This document shows, piece after piece, positions 1 through 5,364 of a stretch of DNA of 7,463 nucleotides. Made by a program: the position numbers and the translations under genes. The stretch covers positions 1 through 7,463 of the forward strand of contig DAOUMU010000122.1 of NCBI GenBank assembly GCA_034409055.1, in the 5' to 3' direction. The DNA comes from DAOUMU01 sp034409055 (lineage in GTDB: Bacteria; Chloroflexota; Anaerolineae; 4572-78; J111). Below the pieces are notes generated by a model, which was not told the origin of the DNA, searched no databases, and was given only the letters and a program-made list of their open reading frames with translations. The number at the start of each line of letters is the position of its first letter. Within the stretch, counting starts at the first letter, position 1.

Positions 1-2525
1 CTCTGGAGCCGTGGCAGGAAGAAGCACACCGGCAGTTGATGACCTTGCTGGCTCGCAGCGGACAGCACAGCGCGGCCCTGGCCCAATATGAAACCTGCCG
101 CCGGGTCCTGGTCGAGGAGCTGGGCGTAGAGCCTTTGCCGGAAACGCAAGCGCTGTACCACCGGCTCAAAACCCGGCGAGAGACCTCGGCTCACAATCTA
201 CCTCTCCAAACCACGCCTTTTGTAGGCCGCCAGGCCGAACTGACCCAAATTGCTCACTATCTCGACCGGGCCGATTGCCGGCTGTTGACCCTGATTGGGG
301 CGGGCGGCATCGGCAAGACGCGGCTGGCGTTGCAGGCGGCCGGGCAAGCGCTGGATGCCTTTGCCGACGGGGTGTACTTTGTCCCCCTGGCTGGGATCAG
401 CAGTCCTGAATTTCTCGTGCCTACGATTATGGAAGCGCTCGATTATCCGCTGTCCGGGGAGGCAGACCAAAATAGGCAACTGCTAAACTACCTGCAACAG
501 AAAGAGATGTTGCTGGTGCTGGATAACTTTGAGAGCCTGTTTTCTTCGCCGGGGGGCAATGACAGCGGGCGAGAGCTGTTGCTGGAGATGATAAAGATGG
601 CGCCCAGGCTCAAACTGCTGGTCACCTCCCGTGAGCGACTTAATCTGCAAGCGGAGTGGCTTCTGACGCTGCAAGGATTGCCCTATCCGCCCGCAGAAAC
701 GGCCTTTGGGGAAGAGACATTTGAGGCGGTGGAGCTCTTTGCCCAGGGTGCGCAGCGGGTGCGGCCAGATTTTACCCTGTCAGCAGAATGGCCGGAGGTG
801 GTGGGCATCTGCCGGCTGCTGGAAGGGATGCCGTTGGGTATAGAACTGGCGGCGACCTGGGTGTCGATGATGCCTTGTGCTGAAATTGTGCGGGAGCTTT
901 CTCGGGGTCTGGATCTGCTGTCCACGACCCTGCACGACGTACCGGCCCGCCACAGAAGTATGGAGGCAGTTTTCGATCATTCCTGGCAGCTTCTGTCCGA
1001 ACCTGAACGGGTCGTATTCAAAAAATTGTCGGTGTTTCGGGGTAGTTTTGACCGCCGGGCAGCCAAACAGGTGGCCGGGGCCTCGCTGACCACGCTGGCC
1101 ACGCTGATCAACAAATCTTTGCTGCGCGTGGTCTCGCCTGGACGGTATGATATGCTTGAACCGTTGAAACAGTACGCTGCGCTTCGGTTAGCCGAAAGTG
1201 TCACGCCTACGTCATCGGAAATACAGGGCCGCCACGGGCGTTACTACCTTTTCTTTCTTCAAGCGCGAGAAAAACAACTACAAGGTGAGGTGCAGCCGCA
1301 AACGCTGGAAGAAATCAACGCTGCATTCAAAGATATCCAGGCTGCCTGGCGCTGGGCGGTTGACCACAATCAATTTGATTTATTGGAGCAAGTTGGCAAA
1401 AGTCTATTTCTGTTCTGTGATATTCAAAGCCGCTTTCAAACGGGGGATACGTTGTTTAAGTATGCCATCAGTCCGCTTGAAACTTTAACCGAGGCCGAGA
1501 ATTTGCTTGAGTACCGGATTTTAGGCAAACTGCTGGCTTGTAGAGGCCGGTTATTGTACGGCCGGGGCAAATATACAACGGCTCGAAAGATGCTTGAAAA
1601 AAGCTTGCGTATTTGCTACGCCTGTGACCATCCTGGCTGGGCTGCTTTTAATCTGCATAGTTTGGGGCTGATGGCAGTGGCGCAGGGAGAAGGTCAGCAG
1701 GCCAAACAATTTGCCCAGGAAAGTTTAAATCTTTGTCAGAATTTAAACAGCCCATGGGACGAGGCCTGGGCGCTCTATGTGCTGGGTTTGGCGGCCTATT
1801 TTCTGGGCGAATACGCCCCCGGACAGCAATTTGCCCAGCAAAGCCTGGATTTACACCGCCAGCTTGGCAACCGGCATGGCGAGGCAGCCTGTTTGAACAC
1901 GTTGGGATTGATTATTTGCGGACAGTATGAGAGCGAGACTGATAAATACAAGACTGATAAATACGGGGAGGCGCGTGAATTTTTTAGGCAAAACCTGGCC
2001 ATCCGGCGGGCCATTGGCGATCGCTGGGGTGAGGCTACGGCTCTGCATAATCTCGGTTACATTCACTTCAGGTTGCAACATTACAACCGGGCCAGAGCCA
2101 GGTTTGAAGCCAGCCTGAAAATCTCGAAGATGATTGACTCCCTGGAGGGGATAGCCGCCACCGGTATGTGGATGGGCGTGCTGACCATGGAACAGCAAAA
2201 TTTCCTCGAGGCCAGACGCCATCTGGCTGGGGTGCTAAAGATTGCTTATGAAATCGACGCAGTGACCCGCCTTACCGACGTACTATACCGGATAGGAGAC
2301 TTGCTACAGCGTACCGGCCAATCCGCAGCCGCAGTGGAGTATTTAACATTTGTGCAGTATCACTCCGCCACCGATGACCGGGTGCGTAGAGAAGTCGGAG
2401 AGTTACTGGAGAAATTAGCCGCCGTTCTGCCGCCAGAGATTCTGGGTGCGGCCCAGGCTAGAGGCCATGCCCGCATCCTGGAGGAGTTAGTGGCCGATGT
2501 TTTAGATCAACTGGGGGCAATATGA
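1..2525 (+). CDS. SARP/AfsR-like transcriptional regulator: BTAD + NB-ARC ATPase + TPR (5' partial)
   Basis: The reading frame is open from the left edge (first full codon at 3, about 840 codons in view), so the N-terminal DNA-binding domain is missing; the TTG at 36 is not the real start. The first ~60 codons are the end of a bacterial transcriptional activator domain (motifs ALAQYETC and EELGVEP). An NB-ARC/STAND ATPase follows: Walker A GAGGIGKT at 297-320, Walker B LVLDNFE at 513-533, VTSRER at 621-638 and GMPLG at 825-839. A winged-helix segment runs from about 960 to 1190, ending in LEPLKQYAALRL. From about 1500 to the stop there are helical TPR-like repeats with alternating LGL/LGY and EA/RA signatures. 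No LuxR-type HTH is present at the C-terminus. In this family the TPRs sense a ligand or partner, ATP drives oligomerisation and the N-terminal HTH binds promoters; the target here is unknown. An in-frame 15-bp duplication lies in one TPR loop. Family assignment is secure; ligand and regulon are not inferable. Confidence 0.93.
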   Translation, partial: LEPWQEEAHRQLMTLLARSGQHSAALAQYETCRRVLVEELGVEPLPETQALYHRLKTRRETSAHNLPLQTTPFVGRQAELTQIAHYLDRADCRLLTLIGAGGIGKTRLALQAAGQALDAFADGVYFVPLAGISSPEFLVPTIMEALDYPLSGEADQNRQLLNYLQQKEMLLVLDNFESLFSSPGGNDSGRELLLEMIKMAPRLKLLVTSRERLNLQAEWLLTLQGLPYPPAETAFGEETFEAVELFAQGAQRVRPDFTLSAEWPEVVGICRLLEGMPLGIELAATWVSMMPCAEIVRELSRGLDLLSTTLHDVPARHRSMEAVFDHSWQLLSEPERVVFKKLSVFRGSFDRRAAKQVAGASLTTLATLINKSLLRVVSPGRYDMLEPLKQYAALRLAESVTPTSSEIQGRHGRYYLFFLQAREKQLQGEVQPQTLEEINAAFKDIQAAWRWAVDHNQFDLLEQVGKSLFLFCDIQSRFQTGDTLFKYAISPLETLTEAENLLEYRILGKLLACRGRLLYGRGKYTTARKMLEKSLRICYACDHPGWAAFNLHSLGLMAVAQGEGQQAKQFAQESLNLCQNLNSPWDEAWALYVLGLAAYFLGEYAPGQQFAQQSLDLHRQLGNRHGEAACLNTLGLIICGQYESETDKYKTDKYGEAREFFRQNLAIRRAIGDRWGEATALHNLGYIHFRLQHYNRARARFEASLKISKMIDSLEGIAATGMWMGVLTMEQQNFLEARRHLAGVLKIAYEIDAVTRLTDVLYRIGDLLQRTGQSAAAVEYLTFVQYHSATDDRVRREVGELLEKLAAVLPPEILGAAQARGHARILEELVADVLDQLGAI
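1936..1964 (+). repeat. 15-bp in-frame tandem duplication in a TPR loop
   Basis: The unit agactgataaatac(a) occurs twice in direct succession (1936-1950, then 1951-1964 lacking the last base). It encodes TDKYK-TDKY. It sits between the GQY and GEA residues where neighbouring TPRs join directly, so the whole insert is about a dozen residues and looks recent. The repeat itself is read directly from the sequence. Confidence 0.9.
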
Positions 2526-2555
2526 ACAATTTTTTGAGTGCTTCTTTGATCCTGG

Positions 2556-3032
2556 CTAGGCGCTACCATTGACGTACAGGTCAAAGAAAGTTCCCGTTTC
2601 AACATCATATTGAATTTGAAAATAACAATCACCCCCGTCAATCCCAATCACCTCTTGATACGTCCAATCTGTAGGTGTAGGCGATGAGTTACAGAAAAAA
2701 TTGGCGAATATCACCCTCTTTTCATTCTTAAAAACTCCCCAATACTGACGCTTGTACGTGGGTAGCCTTTCTTCGATAGGTATCTTCGAACCATCGAAAG
2801 CGTCTTGCTGCTGGGGCAAATAGGTCTCAAGTTGTTTTTCCAATGTCCGGATCTCTTCGACCGTTGGTACCCAGTCACGATCACGGAAAATAACCCCTTC
2901 AAATTCATTGGTTGTAATCAGGATATTATCATCTGGCTGGGTTGTACCTGCGGGAGTTGACGAGCATCCTCCGGCGTTTACTGCCAGGAAGATGCAGACT
3001 ACAAGACCCACAAATAATTTCCAAGTATTCAT
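2556..3032 (-). CDS. small secreted lipoprotein, function unknown
   Basis: The product is 158 residues. An N-terminal hydrophobic signal segment (residues 6-20) ends at A-G-G-C with the lipidated cysteine at 23; the -3 residue is Ala rather than the usual Leu, so the lipobox is slightly atypical. The mature part is soluble, with Trp, Tyr and Phe patches: a helical stretch near residues 57-75 (EIRTLEKQLETYL), the segment YKRQYWGVF, a NFFC motif, and a C-terminal pattern around GGDCYFQIQYD. NFFC and GGDC supply two cysteines that could pair outside the cytoplasm. The general pattern resembles widespread small hypothetical proteins, but I cannot name the family. The start is supported by an AGGTGA ribosome-binding site six bases upstream. 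It is the last gene of the minus-strand run, 49 bases after the two-TM gene, and converges with the regulator. Its G+C content is well below that of the flanking long genes. Confidence 0.82.
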   Translation of the reverse strand: MNTWKLFVGLVVCIFLAVNAGGCSSTPAGTTQPDDNILITTNEFEGVIFRDRDWVPTVEEIRTLEKQLETYLPQQQDAFDGSKIPIEERLPTYKRQYWGVFKNEKRVIFANFFCNSSPTPTDWTYQEVIGIDGGDCYFQIQYDVETGTFFDLYVNGSA

Positions 3033-3038
3033 TTAATC

Positions 3039-3044
3039 TCACCT
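3039..3044 (-). promoter_or_regulatory. ribosome-binding site of the 158-residue lipoprotein gene
   Basis: On the minus strand AGGTGA lies six bases before the ATG at 3032. It fixes that start and shows the gene has its own initiation signal rather than relying on coupling to the gene before it. Confidence 0.7.
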
Positions 3045-3081
3045 CTCCAGAAATCGATTCATTCTTTAAACCGGATCCCCT

Positions 3082-3657
3082 TCACTCCAATTCCTTACCC
3101 GTAATAAGTGACCACATCCCTATAAAAAAGGCAGCCACCCAAAACAATAATATCCCCCCGGGTAAAATCACGCCAAATTTCCAGTTTGAAACCACCCACA
3201 ATCGCAATGACGGTTCTTTACTCTCGGTGATGAAATAGCGGATTTCGTCCTCAACATCATCAAGGTTTACCGGAGATATTTCTACTTCTATTGGTTCACC
3301 TTCTCGCCCTTTAAGTAAAAGAAGCCCATTGTCCTCCGCTTCCCCGGTAATTTTACCCGTAGATGATCCGGTTGATGCGGTTGATCCGCTCCTACGGATA
3401 ACACCGCCATCTATAACTTCTGATTCCGTATCTATAAGGTTGGTTGCCGTATACCTGGAGATTGGAACAATAAACAACAAATTTTTTGAAACAGTGGCAT
3501 CAACACGTTCCGGGTTAACGCGGGTAAGCTCGATTGTAAATGATGGCACGCCAAAAGTAATAATTGCTCCGGGTATACAGAATATAATGATAAAACTATA
3601 CAATGCTCTTATCAACTCAATTGGTATTGATTTCTTCTTTTTTATGTCTGTTTCCAT
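3082..3657 (-). CDS. two-TM-segment membrane protein, function unknown
   Basis: The product is 191 residues. A basic N-terminus (KKKK at 6-9) precedes a first membrane segment at about 19-38; a second lies at about 163-185, followed by a short charged tail. By the positive-inside rule the N-terminus should be cytoplasmic and the ~120-residue middle domain extracytoplasmic. That middle domain is predicted to be beta-rich, with a Ser/Thr/Gly loop (SGSTASTGSSTGK, about 90-102) splitting it, then a strand LLLLKGREG and an amphipathic segment with EDEIRYFI. Just before the second membrane segment there is an aromatic stretch, LRLWVVSNWKFG, which may sit at the membrane surface. No catalytic motif is visible. 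The ATG is supported by GGGAG seven bases upstream. It lies 73 bases after the 160-residue lipoprotein gene and 49 before the next lipoprotein gene, and shares their low G+C. Not recognised as a named family. Confidence 0.82.
   Translation of the reverse strand: METDIKKKKSIPIELIRALYSFIIIFCIPGAIITFGVPSFTIELTRVNPERVDATVSKNLLFIVPISRYTATNLIDTESEVIDGGVIRRSGSTASTGSSTGKITGEAEDNGLLLLKGREGEPIEVEISPVNLDDVEDEIRYFITESKEPSLRLWVVSNWKFGVILPGGILLFWVAAFFIGMWSLITGKELE
3364..3390 (-). repeat. three 9-bp tandem units in the Ser/Thr/Gly loop
   Basis: On the plus strand the units are tgatccggt, tgatgcggt and tgatccgct, differing at one or two positions. Read on the minus strand they encode successive S/T-G/A-S triplets within the flexible loop of the two-TM protein. 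Nine-base units keep the frame, so copy number could vary without disrupting the gene. Confidence 0.75.
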
Positions 3658-3664
3658 TTTAAGA

Positions 3665-3669
3665 CTCCC
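3665..3669 (-). promoter_or_regulatory. ribosome-binding site of the two-TM protein gene
   Basis: On the minus strand GGGAG is seven bases before the ATG at 3657, a good Shine-Dalgarno match at normal spacing that supports this start. Confidence 0.65.
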
Positions 3670-3674
3670 AAATA

Positions 3675-3703
3675 ATAATGATATAGTTTCTGATAATAAT
3701 CAA
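3675..3703 (-). promoter_or_regulatory. possible sigma70-type promoter for the two-TM gene and the following lipoprotein gene
   Basis: The 73-base gap at 3658-3730 is the most AT-rich stretch in the window. Minus-strand TTGATT (3703-3698) and CATTAT (3680-3675) are each 4/6 matches to the -35 and -10 consensus with a 17-base spacer. In DNA this AT-rich such a match can arise by chance, so this is only a candidate. Confidence 0.2.
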
Positions 3704-3730
3704 ATTTTATTTATACAGTTATGCTACGAT

Positions 3731-4213
3731 TCATTTTTTTGTTTTCAGTCTGAATATGTGACCACAAGCTTCTGTTACATTTTCCTGTTCTCTAGCGCCT
3801 AACCAAATATTCTCAAGAATCAATTCACCTTGATCTGTGATTGTAAAATTTCCCCGCCCTTTAACATTTGGCGGAGCATTGTTACCCATAGTTAATTCAA
3901 TCGTGCCATTTTTCTCACTAACTTCATAGGGTCCCGCATAATCAACGTAGTGTTCAAATGGCGACCAGGTGACTGAGAATCTTCCAGCGGAAGTCAGACG
4001 GAACCCTTCGATAATTTCCTCCGGTTCAAACTCCTGTCCGGATGCACAATCGAGCTGGGCTACTTCAGTCCAACAACCGGTCCACGGCATACTTTCGTCT
4101 CGGTCGCACCATTCTTCCATGCTTATTCCGCCACTATTTTCGCCGGGATCAAAGGCACACCCGCATAAAAATGAAAGAGAGAGCAAGAGTAATAATACGT
4201 TTAGTTTTTTCAT
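3731..4213 (-). CDS. small lipoprotein, possibly beta-barrel (lipocalin-like), coupled to DUF362 gene
   Basis: The product is 160 residues from the ATG at 4213. A signal peptide with MKK followed by a Leu-rich core (residues 6-16) ends at L-C-G-C, giving a lipidated cysteine at 19; Cys at the -2 position is unusual. The mature part has Trp- and Cys-rich stretches near the start (EEWCDR, PWTGCW, QLDC). Alternating strands follow, with phrases such as RFSVTWSPFE, GPYEVSEKNGTIELTMG and a late ENIWLG, then a closing ACGHIFRL. This looks like a compact beta sheet or barrel that gauges deviation from a reference fold, as in many small secreted hypothetical proteins; calling it lipocalin-like is inference. 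The frame is open seven codons further upstream (ATG at 4234), but the internal ATG is preferred because it starts the signal peptide and forms an ATGA overlap with the stop of the DUF362 gene. There is no convincing Shine-Dalgarno before it, consistent with translational coupling. Confidence 0.82.
   Translation of the reverse strand: MKKLNVLLLLLSLSFLCGCAFDPGENSGGISMEEWCDRDESMPWTGCWTEVAQLDCASGQEFEPEEIIEGFRLTSAGRFSVTWSPFEHYVDYAGPYEVSEKNGTIELTMGNNAPPNVKGRGNFTITDQGELILENIWLGAREQENVTEACGHIFRLKTKK
4210..4213 (-). other. ATGA stop/start overlap (translational coupling)
   Basis: On the minus strand the TGA of the DUF362 gene (4212-4210) overlaps the ATG of the 160-residue lipoprotein gene (4213-4211). 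Such four-base overlaps usually mean the two genes are on one mRNA and the second is translated by re-initiation. Confidence 0.8.
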
Positions 4214-5313
4214 CCCAGGAGTACATCCATCCATTCTATATTGTCCAGGTTATTGACGCCCAGGCCCAACTCGGCGCCGGCGGTTAGCCAGGTGTTGGCT
4301 TGTTCGGTCACGCCCGCCGGGTCATCCCCTTCCGCCGCCAACATCTGGTTATACAGGTACAGTCCCACTGTGTCGTGGGCGACCGGATCAAAACTCATCA
4401 AAATTGAGCTTCCCTTCACGGCGTCTCGCCAGCCGGCCTTGACAATCGCCAGCGTGTCGCCCACGATCAGCCGGGTACGTTCCTTGATCGGCGGCAAGGC
4501 GTTCAATTCAGCAATGCCGCGCCCTATGCGCTCCCCGTGAAAACTGCTCGGTTTTGTGAAGGTGCCATAATGGTTTTTCATGGCAAAGCTGATGCCGCTC
4601 AAATCGTGCTGTTTGAGGATGGGCACGTTGATCAAGGCGTCGCAGTTCAGCAAGATGTTACTGAGACCCACCTCGGTGTCCATAATCGTCCAGTCAGAGG
4701 CCGAGTAGTCGCCATCGGTGCCGTAGCAGCGCACGCCAGGCCCATCTTTGTTGACCGTATAGCCCGCGCCTGGTAGTTCTGTCGAGTCATAGTCAAAGAT
4801 GACGATTTGTTCCGCTGGCACACCGGCCTGTTGCAGGCGTTCGGTAATCGCCATAACCAGTGGGGCGTGCGTCCAGAAACTACTGGCGCTCGACGCGTTG
4901 ACTTTGATGGCAATCCGCTCCTGTGGGGCAAACAGGGAAGCCCATGCCTGACCGGCGTCGTTCTGCCCGGTCAGTCCGGTGATCGAGGCGTCAAGCATTT
5001 GGCGAAGGGCGTCCTCTATCAGCTTATCGTTATCCCAATCCCACACCCCAGCGTGAACCTGCACGACTCTGCTCAAGGGGGCCGGCGTCGGTTCGGCGGT
5101 TGGCTCGCTGGTCGGCGTATCAGTCGGCGCGGGGGTGGCGCTAGGCACAGTGGTTGGTATGGGGGTAGCTGTAGGGGTTGGCACGGAGGTGGCTGTGGGT
5201 TGCGGCTGGGGGCTACATCCAACCAACAAGCCCGCCACCGCTAACTTGATAAAATTCCGCCGGGATATTCCCGGCAGAGGGGAATTATCGTGACCATCGT
5301 TTTCTTTTGTCAT
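4210..5313 (-). CDS. Tat-exported lipoprotein with DUF362 domain
   Basis: The product is 367 residues. The N-terminus carries a twin-arginine signal (S-R-R-N-F-I-K at 17-23), a hydrophobic core and a lipobox L-V-G-C with the lipidated cysteine at 33. Residues 36-79 form a Pro/Thr/Ala/Ser spacer. The rest matches the DUF362 family (Pfam PF04015): IAIKVN at 134-139, a helix followed by QIVIFDYD at 169-176, LINVPILKQH at 227-236, FAMKNHYGT at 243-251, and a late SFDPVAHDTVGLY segment. Unlike some family members there is no ferredoxin-type Cys cluster; only C196 and C224 remain in the mature domain. Tat export suggests folding, perhaps around a cofactor, before secretion, but no cofactor can be named. 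The start is supported by AAGGGA five bases upstream. The gene lies 51 bases after the polytopic membrane gene and is coupled to the next lipoprotein gene. DUF362 membership is confident; the biochemical role is not known from sequence. Confidence 0.92.
   Translation of the reverse strand: MTKENDGHDNSPLPGISRRNFIKLAVAGLLVGCSPQPQPTATSVPTPTATPIPTTVPSATPAPTDTPTSEPTAEPTPAPLSRVVQVHAGVWDWDNDKLIEDALRQMLDASITGLTGQNDAGQAWASLFAPQERIAIKVNASSASSFWTHAPLVMAITERLQQAGVPAEQIVIFDYDSTELPGAGYTVNKDGPGVRCYGTDGDYSASDWTIMDTEVGLSNILLNCDALINVPILKQHDLSGISFAMKNHYGTFTKPSSFHGERIGRGIAELNALPPIKERTRLIVGDTLAIVKAGWRDAVKGSSILMSFDPVAHDTVGLYLYNQMLAAEGDDPAGVTEQANTWLTAGAELGLGVNNLDNIEWMDVLLG
5077..5208 (-). repeat. Pro/Thr-rich spacer of the DUF362 lipoprotein
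   Basis: Residues 36-79 are almost entirely P, T, A, S, V and E in a loose PT/PTA/PTP pattern (for example VPTPTATPIPTT). The DNA is correspondingly skewed, G/T-rich on the plus strand, with degenerate repetition but no perfect repeat unit. It probably holds the folded domain away from the membrane and may be glycosylated; that is inference. Confidence 0.75.
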
Positions 5314-5318
5314 TCTCT

Positions 5319-5324
5319 TCCCTT
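5319..5324 (-). promoter_or_regulatory. ribosome-binding site of the DUF362 gene
   Basis: On the minus strand AAGGGA lies five bases before the ATG at 5313, supporting the start that gives a complete Tat signal. Confidence 0.6.
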
Positions 5325-5364
5325 GCCATTTGGATTTGTGTAGGTGATAGATGATACTTTCAAC

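Noticed and set aside
1381..1620. Local drop in G+C inside the regulator (37% in row 1381, about 47-50% in rows 1441 and 1561), as if the TPR domain came from another source.
   Set aside because: The frame and TPR pattern continue without a break and G+C recovers; ordinary within-gene variation is enough.
2506..2551. Inverted repeat gatcaa ... ttgatc around the convergent junction as a possible terminator.
   Set aside because: The stem is only six bases with a loop of about 34 bases and no adjacent T-run.
2522..2572. 16-codon plus-strand ORF starting at an ATG that overlaps the regulator stop (ATGA).
   Set aside because: It is very short, has no recognisable composition, and runs into the opposite-strand lipoprotein gene; a chance ATGA is the simpler explanation.
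3329..3802. 157-codon plus-strand frame opposite the two-TM gene.
   Set aside because: It is antisense to a gene with its own Shine-Dalgarno and clear membrane segments, and it runs across the AT-rich gap into the next gene; no domain or start signal supports it.
5314..5364. TTGAAA in the gap before the DUF362 gene as a promoter -35.
   Set aside because: At 17-base spacing the -10 position reads CACAAA, a poor match; the short gap is more consistent with co-transcription.
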